The notes under the pieces were generated by a model. That model was not told the DNA's origin. It worked only from the letters and a program-made list of their open reading frames with translations, and ran no database searches. Positions 57,005-64,000 of a stretch of DNA of 64,000 nt are shown here, one piece after another. The stretch spans positions 806,001 through 870,000 of the forward strand of contig NZ_CP102480.1 in the NCBI RefSeq assembly GCF_024662015.1. The letters are read 5' to 3'. Source of the stretch: Nisaea acidiphila. GTDB taxonomy: Bacteria > Pseudomonadota > Alphaproteobacteria > Thalassobaculales > Thalassobaculaceae. Numbering within the stretch: the first letter of the stretch is position 1; every line of letters begins with the position of its first letter. Both the position numbers and the translations under genes were made by a program.

Positions 57005-58177
57005 ATGGCTGAGCTACTGACAGATCAAATCGTTCGGCGCGCAAGCGCTGGTTCCCGGGCACAAGCATTTTTCTGGGATGACCAGATCAAGGGTTTCGCG
57101 CTTCGGGTCACCAATCGAGGCACCAAGGCTTTCGTTCTCGACTACCGGATCAAGGGTCGGCAACGTCGCATTACCATCGGCAACTATCCGGACTGGACGG
57201 TCGCCGCCGCTCGCGATCGTGCGAAAACGATGAAACGCGAAGTCGATCTGGGTGGCGATCCCATGGGCGCGCGCCATGAAGATCGCCAGGCAGCGACGAT
57301 GCAGGACCTCTGGGATCGGTACCGGGACGAACACCTCGTACATAAGACCGACCGAAGCCGGAAAGATGAGGCCGCGATGTGGGAGAGTTTGATCCTTCCG
57401 GCCCTCGGCCGAGAAAAAGTGCGGGATATGTCCACCGACCAGATCGAACAATTGCACTGGGATATTTCCGAGAAACGCGGAACCCCTGTTCGCGCCAACC
57501 GGGTTCTTGAGGTCGTACGGAAATCCATGAACCTAGCAATCCGGTGGGGATGGCGATCCGAGAACCCCGTCACAGGAATCAAGAAAAACCCCGAACAGAA
57601 GCGCGAGCGCTATCTGTCTTCTGATGAAATCGCGCGGCTGAATGCAGCGCTGGAGGAACACCCAGAGCAGGTGTCGGCCGACGCAATCCGCATACTTATG
57701 CTGACCGGCGCTCGCCGTGGCGAAGTACTAAATGCGACATGGGACATGTTCGACCTGGAAAAGGGCATCTGGACGATGCCCAGCGCTCACACCAAGCAGC
57801 GCCGCTCCCACCGCGTCCCGCTCGCTACATCTGCTGTGGAGTTGCTTCGCCGTCTCAGGGAGACGAGCAAGGGCCGCTATGTCTTTGCCGGCAAATCGCC
57901 CGATCATCCGCTGACAGACATCAAGCGCACATGGAAGTCGCTTTGCCAAAAGGCCGGTATCGAAAACGCACGGATCCACGATCTCAGACACTCGTTTGCT
58001 TCGATTCTCGTCAGCCAGGGCGCATCGCTTCCACTTATAGGTGCCATGCTGGGCCACACACAGGTCCAAACCACACAACGCTACGCGCATCTGTATGATG
58101 AACCTCTTCGAGGTGCAGCCGAGTTAGTAAGCAGAGCGATCAATGGCACGTCCGAAAAACCCGGCAGAGGAGAATGA
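57005..58177 (+). CDS. int: Tyrosine recombinase integrase (P4/DUF4102-type)
   Basis: A 390-residue site-specific recombinase. The N-terminal DUF4102-like part has FFWDDQIKGFALRVTNRGTK. The core SAM-like domain follows, then the catalytic domain with the first Arg in LTGARRGEVL, HDLRHSFAS (His-x-x-Arg) and GHTQVQTTQRYAHL with the nucleophilic Tyr. All catalytic residues are present, so it should be active. It lies next to the tRNA remnant and points into the element. Its end overlaps the next gene by 35 bases. Confidence 0.96.
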   Translation: MAELLTDQIVRRASAGSRAQAFFWDDQIKGFALRVTNRGTKAFVLDYRIKGRQRRITIGNYPDWTVAAARDRAKTMKREVDLGGDPMGARHEDRQAATMQDLWDRYRDEHLVHKTDRSRKDEAAMWESLILPALGREKVRDMSTDQIEQLHWDISEKRGTPVRANRVLEVVRKSMNLAIRWGWRSENPVTGIKKNPEQKRERYLSSDEIARLNAALEEHPEQVSADAIRILMLTGARRGEVLNATWDMFDLEKGIWTMPSAHTKQRRSHRVPLATSAVELLRRLRETSKGRYVFAGKSPDHPLTDIKRTWKSLCQKAGIENARIHDLRHSFASILVSQGASLPLIGAMLGHTQVQTTQRYAHLYDEPLRGAAELVSRAINGTSEKPGRGE

Positions 58178-59105
58178 ACGTCAGGTTCGCGTTCGTGCTG
58201 TCGCAGACGATGAGCGATCTGGACGTTTCAAAACCGGTGATGTGTTTGAGATGCCGTTCGCGAAGGCGCTGCTACAAATGCAGCTGGGTAAAGTTGAGCC
58301 GGTAATCGAAATCTCCGACCGGCGTGCAACAGTACCCGAAGCGGGTTGCACATTAGAGGAAGCATATCGTGGCCATATGCGCTCTTACCCGGAGATCGCG
58401 GAGGCCATCGACACCACGGCCCGCACCGTTGGCGGTTTGAAGTTTGGTCTCCGTTACTGTCGTCACCTCCCCAAGTGGCCGAAGCTAAAGCCGCCGACAT
58501 CCAAGGGGCCAAGTGAATGGGACTGGAGAGAGGCCGCGAGGAACGGGGAGTCCTATCCCAAGATGCGCCGACGGTTGGGACAAGCCATCCCATCACTAGA
58601 AGTGCAATTCGAAGACGCCATGCATGAATACCGGCTCCAGCATGCAAGGCATCGCTTTTTCAAGTTGCTAAGCGACGATGGGTTGAGAGCTGAAGGCATC
58701 CCCGAGGATAAACGTTACGAAGCAACGACTATCGCAATCCCGTCGCAGTGGTGGTCCTGGGACATCGCCGTCAATATCAAAAAGGGCGAGATCCATGAGA
58801 TTTTGTCAGATGGCAAAGGCACCAAGCGAGCCTGGGTGGCAGTTCAAATATTTCCACCGATCAAGCGTAGGCAGACCGGCCGGAAACAAGGTGGGCGTCC
58901 ATCCTCGAAGACCCTAATTATGAAGCAATTCGAACGTCGAAAATCGGAGGGGAAAGTACTTCCCACGCTGTCCGAGGAGGCGGAAGAACTGGAAAGCTGG
59001 CTTGCGAATCACCATCCAGATGAACCGCAAGCAACTGCCAAGACCATTGCTGCACACATTCGAGCGGCTTACAGGGCCTTCCAACCCGAAGAATCAAAAG
59101 CCTAA
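58143..59105 (+). CDS. Unrecognised protein overlapping the integrase
   Basis: A 320-residue protein not recognised as a member of a named family. It is basic at both ends. It contains QWWSWDIAVNIKKGEIHEIL and TGRKQGGRPSSKTLIMKQFE, and no transmembrane segment. It starts inside the integrase 3' end, so it is translated with it, suggesting a role in excision, stability or control of the element. Codon use is somewhat AT-richer than the flanking chromosome, as for the rest of the element. Confidence 0.75.
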   Translation: MARPKNPAEENERQVRVRAVADDERSGRFKTGDVFEMPFAKALLQMQLGKVEPVIEISDRRATVPEAGCTLEEAYRGHMRSYPEIAEAIDTTARTVGGLKFGLRYCRHLPKWPKLKPPTSKGPSEWDWREAARNGESYPKMRRRLGQAIPSLEVQFEDAMHEYRLQHARHRFFKLLSDDGLRAEGIPEDKRYEATTIAIPSQWWSWDIAVNIKKGEIHEILSDGKGTKRAWVAVQIFPPIKRRQTGRKQGGRPSSKTLIMKQFERRKSEGKVLPTLSEEAEELESWLANHHPDEPQATAKTIAAHIRAAYRAFQPEESKA

Positions 59106-59120
59106 AACCCAGGTTTCGGG

Positions 59121-59158
59121 CGAGTTTATAGGGGCTTTTTCCGGCCTGTTTAAACTCG
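59121..59158. promoter_or_regulatory. Inverted repeat before the AlpA-like gene
   Basis: CGAGTTTA (59121-59128) and TAAACTCG (59151-59158) form a perfect 8-bp inverted repeat with a 22-base spacer, just after the preceding stop codon and 53 bases before the AlpA-like start. It could be an operator for the AlpA/replication module or part of a terminator (TTTTT lies in the spacer). Confidence 0.3.
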
Positions 59159-59210
59159 TCTCATCCAGCGCTGACGGCAGCGAAAGCTGCCAAAGCGATG
59201 GAGGACAACT

Positions 59211-59453
59211 ATGGAAACCAAATCGGGCCCTCCCGTCTTTGACGGTTACATCTCCGAGGCGGAATATGCGGCCCAGAGGGGCGTCAGCATCCGGACCTGT
59301 CAGCGTGACCGCGCGATGCGCAAGGCACCGCCGCACGTCCTGATCGGCAAGGCTATCTATTACAGGGTCGAGGCGGTCCGCGACTGGCTCCTGCGACGGG
59401 AAACAGACTTCGATCAGCATCACTCCTCGCGCTCGCGCGGGAGGGCCCGATGA
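59211..59453 (+). CDS. AlpA/excisionase-like winged helix-turn-helix protein
   Basis: An 80-residue DNA-binding protein with ISEAEYAAQRGVSIRTCQRD (MerR/AlpA-type helix-turn-helix, with the R-T-CQRD in the recognition helix) followed by PPHVLIGKAIYYRVEAVRDW as in excisionases and P4 AlpA. GGAGGACAACT immediately precedes the ATG. It overlaps the prim-pol gene by four bases. A role in excision or in activating the integrase/replication genes is inferred. Confidence 0.82.
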   Translation: METKSGPPVFDGYISEAEYAAQRGVSIRTCQRDRAMRKAPPHVLIGKAIYYRVEAVRDWLLRRETDFDQHHSSRSRGRAR

Positions 59454-60328
59454 ACCGCCAGGCGGTTCTGAAGCATGCTCTGCAATTCGCAGATCTCGAT
59501 ATGGCGGTGTTTCCGGTGAGCCGGCCTATTCGAACTGCCGGCGGTTGGCGGTGCGGTTGTGGGCGGCAGGACTGCTCGTCCCCCGGAAAACATCCCGACG
59601 GTCGACGGGCACCACAGGGTTTCAAAGACGCATCCAGGGATCTCCATCTTCTCCACGAATGGTTCCCGGGTTCGGACAGCCTGAACATCGGTATCGCGAC
59701 AGGCGCTGTCAGCAGCATCTTCGTGCTCGATATTGACGAACGGCATGACGGGTTCACGACGCTGTCCGAGTTGGAGGAGCGTCATGGCGAATTGCCTCCG
59801 ACCTGGAGGTTCCTCACCGGTGGAGGCGGCGAGCACATCCTCTTCAGGCATCCCGGAGGCAGAGTTCCGAACAGCGCTTCGGCCATTGGTCCAGGGATCG
59901 ATGTCCGTGGCGACGGTGGCTACATAGTTGCGCCTCCGTCCCTGCATGTGAGCGGGCGCCTCTATACGATCTCGGTCGACCACCACCCGGACGACGTTCC
60001 CCTCTCCCCCGCTCCGGATTGGCTGATCAGTTTGGTTCGCCCGAGTGGTGCGTCCAAACGAGATACTCCCGCGCACGGAGACTGGCGTGACCTTATCAGG
60101 ACCGGCATTCCAGAAGGCTCCCGGAACCAGACCTTCGCCCGGATCGCCGGATATCTGATCCGGAAGTCGGTGGACCCGCATCTCTGCCTCACTGTCCTGC
60201 TGGGGCTCAATACCCAGGCCTGCAAGCCACCGCTTCCAGAAGAAGAAGTTCTTGCTGTTCTCAAGAGCATTCTGAAACGCCATGCCGAGAAGCGCGTGCT
60301 GAGGCGCGGCAAGGACCGGGTGTCATGA
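59450..60328 (+). CDS. Bifunctional DNA primase/polymerase (prim-pol) with PriCT domain
   Basis: A 292-residue protein. An N-terminal prim-pol domain has DMAVFPVSRPIRTAGGW, a CGCGRQDCSSPGKHPDG loop and the catalytic acidic pair in FVLDIDERHDGF. LTGGGGEHILFRH and GPGIDVRGDGGYIVAPPS complete the AEP-type signature. Residues about 205-270 (EGSRNQTFARIAGYLIRKS) match a PriCT-1-like primase C-terminal domain. It overlaps the next gene by four bases, forming a split primase-helicase system. It primes element replication. Confidence 0.88.
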   Translation: MNRQAVLKHALQFADLDMAVFPVSRPIRTAGGWRCGCGRQDCSSPGKHPDGRRAPQGFKDASRDLHLLHEWFPGSDSLNIGIATGAVSSIFVLDIDERHDGFTTLSELEERHGELPPTWRFLTGGGGEHILFRHPGGRVPNSASAIGPGIDVRGDGGYIVAPPSLHVSGRLYTISVDHHPDDVPLSPAPDWLISLVRPSGASKRDTPAHGDWRDLIRTGIPEGSRNQTFARIAGYLIRKSVDPHLCLTVLLGLNTQACKPPLPEEEVLAVLKSILKRHAEKRVLRRGKDRVS

Positions 60329-61722
60329 GCAATCTGCATGACGAACTCGACCTTGCCTTGGCCGTGTCCTCGAACCCCTTGGACCATTTGCCACCGGCCT
60401 ACTCGGACGAGGCCCTGACTCGCCGCTACACCGAGGCTTTCAAGGACAAGCAGCGCTGGGTCGAACTTTGGGGCAAGTGGATGATCTGGAGCGGTACGCA
60501 CTGGCAAGAGGACGACACGCGCCTCGCGCTCCACCGTGCCCGTCAGATTGCGACGCAAGCAGCTGCAGAGTTCCTGGGGGAAGTCCCGAATTCAAAGAAT
60601 GGCGCCGAGAAGATCGCCAGCTCAAAGACGATCTATGCCATCGAGCGCCTCGCACGATCTAGCCGGGAAATCGCGACGAGGACTGGGGACTGGGATGCAG
60701 ATCTCTGGCTGTTCAACACTCCAGGCGGTACAGTCGACCTGCGTACAGGGGAAATACGCCCCCATGCGCCGGCAGACTTGATCACCAGAGTAGCGCGGTC
60801 GGCGCCGGACGGAGACTGTCCGAGGTGGATTGCGTTCCTTCAAGAAACCTTTGGCGATGATGAAGAGACCATCGGCTTCATCCAGAGGCTGCTGGGCTAT
60901 GCGCTGACCGGCATCTGCCAGGAACACATGCTCGCGTTCTGCTACGGCACGGGCGGCAACGGCAAAGGCGTGCTGTTGAATACGGTTCAACGGATCTTCG
61001 GCAGCTACGCCGCCACCGCGGCGGTCGAAACCTTCACGAGCAGCACCTATGAGCGCCACTCTACGGACCTGGCCATGCTCCGCGGACGCCGGCTGGTCCT
61101 GGCGCAGGAGACGGAGGACGGCCAGCGATGGGCGGAGGCCAAGATCAAGCGCATTACCGGCGGCGATGAAATCACCGCTCGCTACATGCGCCAGGACAAC
61201 TTCACCTATACGCCGCAGTTCACACTGATCATCGCCGGCAACCACAAGCCGTCACTCCGGAACGTGGATGAAGCGATCAAGCGGCGGCTGATCATGATCC
61301 CGTTCGAACGCACAGTTCCTGCCGACCGGCGCGATCCGAAACTCGCCGAAGCGCTCGAAGCCGAATGGCCCGGGATCCTCGCCTGGATGATCGAAGGATG
61401 CTCCGAGTGGCAGAGAGAGGGCTTGAAGCCATCCAAGGCGGCGCGTGCAGCAACCAACGACTATCTACTCGAGGAAGACGCTTTAGGTCGATTTCTCGAG
61501 GAGAGATGTCAGCCGATCGAGCTCTTCGACGGGGAAGAAACGCCGACCCGTACGATCTTTGGTGATTGGCAGGAATGGTGTGCGACGACCGGTGAGTACG
61601 CGGGAACAGAGAAGAGCTTCAGCCAAAAACTGGCTGATCGGGGCCACGAAAGGGCCAAGCACCCGAAAACCCGAGTATCAATTTTTAGGGGACTCCGGCT
61701 TAAGACAAACCAATCCGATTAG
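60325..61722 (+). CDS. Phage/plasmid primase-helicase (P4 alpha/D5-type, C-terminal)
   Basis: A 465-residue superfamily 3 helicase. Walker A is YGTGGNGKGVLLNTV, Walker B lies in RGRRLVLAQETEDG, and sensor-type IIAGNHKPSLRNVDEA and RRLIMIPFERTVP follow. A D5_N-like domain (residues about 60-200) precedes it. It lacks a primase domain, which is supplied by the overlapping prim-pol gene. It is probably the replicative helicase and origin-melting enzyme of the element. The ~60 percent G+C is below that of the host region. Confidence 0.9.
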   Translation: MSNLHDELDLALAVSSNPLDHLPPAYSDEALTRRYTEAFKDKQRWVELWGKWMIWSGTHWQEDDTRLALHRARQIATQAAAEFLGEVPNSKNGAEKIASSKTIYAIERLARSSREIATRTGDWDADLWLFNTPGGTVDLRTGEIRPHAPADLITRVARSAPDGDCPRWIAFLQETFGDDEETIGFIQRLLGYALTGICQEHMLAFCYGTGGNGKGVLLNTVQRIFGSYAATAAVETFTSSTYERHSTDLAMLRGRRLVLAQETEDGQRWAEAKIKRITGGDEITARYMRQDNFTYTPQFTLIIAGNHKPSLRNVDEAIKRRLIMIPFERTVPADRRDPKLAEALEAEWPGILAWMIEGCSEWQREGLKPSKAARAATNDYLLEEDALGRFLEERCQPIELFDGEETPTRTIFGDWQEWCATTGEYAGTEKSFSQKLADRGHERAKHPKTRVSIFRGLRLKTNQSD

Positions 61723-61852
61723 GCGCCGCGGAAATTTCGGGGGCTACGTCAACGTCCGCTCTTGGCCTTTAACGGTCTTTCGTCGTTCGCTGGCGCTTCG
61801 CCTGCCGGTCCCCTGCGAAGGCATCGAAGGCGCTTCTTGCATAATCCGTTCG

Positions 61853-61868
61853 CGCGCACGCGTGCGCG
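61853..61868. repeat. Perfect 16-bp GC palindrome
   Basis: CGCGCACG followed immediately by its reverse complement CGTGCGCG. It lies just downstream of the primase-helicase gene and could be part of a protein-binding or origin structure. Confidence 0.6.
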
Positions 61869-61966
61869 GGGTAGCTCCATGGAAAAACGCTTCGATCCCT
61901 TCGATACTAAATCGCGGGTCCTTCCGAGAGCTTTGGATCGATATGCGGGGCGGTAGCGCATTGGTC

Positions 61967-62000
61967 TTTCGGGAATGCCCCGAAAACTCAGGACCTTTTT
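61967..62000 (+). terminator. Weak intrinsic terminator of the primase-helicase operon
   Basis: TTTCGGG (61967-61973) pairs with CCCGAAA (61979-61985) around a five-base loop, and a run of five T's follows 10 bases later (61996-62000). The distance to the T-run is longer than usual, and the hairpin is 245 bases after the stop codon. Confidence 0.35.
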
Positions 62001-62151
62001 GTTGTTATTGATTTTGTCTATTCGAACTCTCGGCACTCAATTCACCGCCAGACCACAGACACCGAATTCGCCAATAGCCAAAGGTGCACGCTAGAAAAAC
62101 ACGCGCACGTTTCTGCCAAACATGAACGGGGAAGCATCGGCGAAGCGGTCA

Positions 62152-62628
62152 TCAGACGCCATCTGAAACCGCATTGTTTACCCTCGGAGGTTGGGCAGCG
62201 GCTCCGAGGTCTGTTCCTCGGTCATACTCGCCACCCACGACAAACACCTCCATATCGCCAGCACCCTGATCCACATATGCCGCGTCCCCCTCCCCGTCTC
62301 CGATGAAAAGGCCACGGCCCAAGCCAACATAAAGAACGTCATTTCTGGTACCGCTGTAAACGACACCCGCGCCCTCGGCATAATGGTCACCGCCGCCAGC
62401 CGACGGGACATCGGTACAGGTATCGCCAAAAAGCGCGTCATAACTTGCGCCGCCAATCACCGAGTCCGCATCAAAAGTGCCGTAAGGCGTGTCGGAGCCT
62501 TCGCTCCCCTTGAGCGGGTCGTTGCCGGTACCGCCATATACGGCGTCGTTGCCGGAGACCGTGACGCTCCCGGCAACGCCATAGACAACATAGCCTTGTG
62601 GCAGGCAGACAGAGTGGCGCGCCAACAA
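62152..62628 (-). pseudogene. Degenerate RTX calcium-binding repeat fragment
   Basis: A 158-residue open frame with decayed RTX-type repeats: GNDAVYGGTGNDPLKG, SEGSDTPYG and FIGDGEGDAAYVDQG. Many of the Gly/Asp positions are substituted and the protein lacks the beginning and end of a secreted RTX protein. It is best read as a remnant of a larger gene in the element. It is not a copy of the intact RTX gene at 15685-18291 at the nucleotide level, as far as can be judged by eye. Confidence 0.6.
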
Positions 62629-62957
62629 ATTTCAGCAGCAGATGAAATATCCCCGCTTACTCAAAAAATGGGAAGTGACTCAGCTGTCAGAGCTAGTCAT
62701 AGAGGTCGGGATAGCGTATCTGATGAATTGATGAACATCGACATGCGCTGCGTTTTTCGTTAAATCCGGAAGAGAGTTAATCTGCCTTGAACCGTAAGCG
62801 GTTGCCCCGCTCTTTTCGGGATTTTCGGTTGAGTAGAATTTTATGTCTGGTGCGCTAATCGGAAGCCGCGATCACGGTATTTTGCTTGCCAATAAAACCA
62901 AGATTAAACTATTGGCTGCAAATTTTGTTTCGATGTCAATTTGGGTTGGATAGATAC
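62629..62957. other. AT-rich intergenic region before the methyltransferase
   Basis: About 330 bases of falling G+C content. No gene is supported. A short GCGGTTGCCCCGC inverted motif lies near 62798. This region probably carries the promoter of the downstream methyltransferase gene. Confidence 0.45.
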
Positions 62958-64000
62958 GTGACAGTAAAATGGAAGTTTGCGATTGAGAAAGAGTCTGCTC
63001 AACAATTGGCTGACTTGGCAAAGATGCCACTCTATTCGCAAGAACGGTACCCTGCAATCCTCGCGCTTGCAGAAAAGGGTGTCACCTCGTATGCGCTGAA
63101 GTATGAAGCATTTAGAAATCTTCGTGGCCTTATCGAATTCGCGTTTGACGTAGAAGATGAGGAATTACGGAAGCATTATTTTTCATCAATATTTAAATTG
63201 ATGCCCGAGTCACCGTCTTTGCCTACTACACTTTCCGACGAAATCAAGAAAGAGATCGTTGCGTTTGCAAAAAACACCATATTTGATCAGGACAAATCCA
63301 AAGGCTCAACAGTCCATTGGACGAGAAAGAAGGAAATTTCCGAATATATAATACGACACTTTCAAAATCCTAATCATTTAATCTACTATGCTCAATCCAA
63401 TGCGTCTGGATTTGACCACAGATCCATTTCCGATGAGGACGCAAAGAAAAATATCGATTTCAAAGTACGGTTTTTTTCTTCCGATTTTCAAATACAACCA
63501 GAACTACATGAAATAATATCTGATACAGAATTCTGCCTTCCTTTCGGTCAAAAATTTTGGAAAGGCCGAAAATACAGCACAACATCGTTTTGGCATGGAC
63601 ATTTTTACTTTAGCATCCTCAAAGGGCTTCAAAAAGCATCCGAATCTCCAAACAACTTAAGTATTGTTGAATTTGGCGGTGGATACGGCAATCTAGCCCG
63701 AATTCTACTTGGGGCTGGAATAGCAAATTCCTATGTAATTGTAGATCTCCCAGAGTCATTGATTTTTTCCTATACTTTTTTACGTTTGAATTTTCCAGAG
63801 CTTAAAGTTTCCATGCTTTCTGATGCAAGCAACATTGATAATGAAGAATACGATATCCTGCTAGTACCGTTCGAGTTCCGGAGCGTCATTCTCTCTAGAA
63901 GCGTAGATATCGTCATAAATACCGGCAGCCTTCAGGAAATGCCGCGCAGTACAGCTGAAGAAATAATGCGATTCATCGAACAAGATATTTCATGCAGATA
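62958..64000 (+). CDS. Putative sugar O-methyltransferase, cut by the window end
   Basis: A reading frame of at least 347 codons runs to the end of the window. It encodes an S-adenosylmethionine methyltransferase-like domain with the glycine-rich VEFGGGYGNLARILLGAG, an acidic VIVDLPESLIF at the end of the second strand and IVINTGSLQEMPRSTAEEI. The N-terminal 200 residues are family-specific (SFWHGHFYFSILKG is typical). This looks like the NanM/putative sugar O-methyltransferase family used on surface glycans. The GTG at 62958 is a provisional start with only a weak GGA upstream. The gene is about 38 percent G+C, far below the host. Confidence 0.75.
   Translation, partial: MTVKWKFAIEKESAQQLADLAKMPLYSQERYPAILALAEKGVTSYALKYEAFRNLRGLIEFAFDVEDEELRKHYFSSIFKLMPESPSLPTTLSDEIKKEIVAFAKNTIFDQDKSKGSTVHWTRKKEISEYIIRHFQNPNHLIYYAQSNASGFDHRSISDEDAKKNIDFKVRFFSSDFQIQPELHEIISDTEFCLPFGQKFWKGRKYSTTSFWHGHFYFSILKGLQKASESPNNLSIVEFGGGYGNLARILLGAGIANSYVIVDLPESLIFSYTFLRLNFPELKVSMLSDASNIDNEEYDILLVPFEFRSVILSRSVDIVINTGSLQEMPRSTAEEIMRFIEQDISCR

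Larger units (their letters stand above)
61723..62151. other. Non-coding stretch after the replication module
   Basis: About 430 bases without a supported gene. It holds a perfect 16-base palindrome (61853-61868) and a hairpin plus T-run near 61967-62000, and shifts to AT-rich sequence after 61990. A minus-strand frame (61749-62036) and plus-strand frames here have no recognisable sequence. An origin of replication is possible next to the helicase gene but is not demonstrated. Confidence 0.5.

Noticed and set aside
61559-62011. A 150-codon plus-strand frame over the end of the primase-helicase gene
   Set aside because: It starts inside the helicase gene in another frame, and the rest lies in a region with hairpin and palindrome structure but no coding signal.
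62191-62763. A 190-codon plus-strand gene overlapping the RTX remnant
   Set aside because: It is opposite the RTX-like frame, with no recognisable sequence or ribosome-binding site.

Overview
The window is high-GC (about two thirds G+C by eye) chromosomal DNA, most likely from an alphaproteobacterium of Rhodospirillales type, possibly a marine Nisaea/Thalassobaculum-like lineage. The lineage is inferred from gene content: a DUF455 ferritin-like protein, GcvA-type LysR regulators, two TRAP/CoA-type catabolic operons, a flagellin plus fliG, an RTX protein and a type III cyclase. No rRNA is present to confirm it. The last ~1 kb is clearly AT-rich and reads as imported DNA.

Layout. 0.2-15.6 kb holds mostly housekeeping genes: an alpha/beta hydrolase, anmK, tyrS, an AsmA-like envelope protein, glnE, recQ, a Ca2+/H+ antiporter-like protein, bcp, a GFA protein, a lone flagellin and queF. 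15.7-21.1 kb carries a large DUF4347/RTX protein and a gamma-butyrobetaine hydroxylase-like oxygenase with its divergent LysR regulator. 21.2-26.2 kb holds hisI-cdd, then DUF455 coupled to an SRPBCC-cyclase fusion, then an M20 peptidase. 26.2-31.5 kb contains a GIY-YIG gene boxed by inverted copies of an ~87-bp palindromic repeat, a fused double ABC exporter, its divergent LysR, and a third repeat copy. 31.5-38.8 kb holds PPOX, Rieske oxygenase, DksA-like and fliG genes in one direction, a universal stress protein, a hydratase-DUF547 pair, a formate/nitrite transporter pseudogene and a ParB-like orphan. 38.9-41.6 kb has tRNA-Arg(CCT), a GlxA-type regulator, a hydrolase and an MddA-like methyltransferase.

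41.7-47.1 kb is a catabolic operon (two-subunit TPP decarboxylase-like enzyme, acyl-CoA dehydrogenase, CaiB/BaiF CoA-transferase, beta-hydroxyacid dehydrogenase) with a divergent LysR. 47.2-49.8 kb holds katG, with a PerR-like box upstream, and a CAT-anticodon tRNA. 49.8-56.7 kb is a second catabolic operon (TRAP transporter, GST, CMD protein, PDC-hydrolase-like amidohydrolase, SDR), again with a divergent LysR.

From about 56.8 kb to the window end lies an integrative element inserted at the 3' half of an initiator tRNA gene. It carries a tyrosine integrase, an unrecognised 320-aa protein overlapping it, an AlpA-like excisionase, a prim-pol, and a P4/D5-type primase-helicase. Beyond these lie a degraded RTX fragment and an AT-rich, probably cargo, sugar O-methyltransferase cut by the window edge. 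The other end of the element is not in the window.
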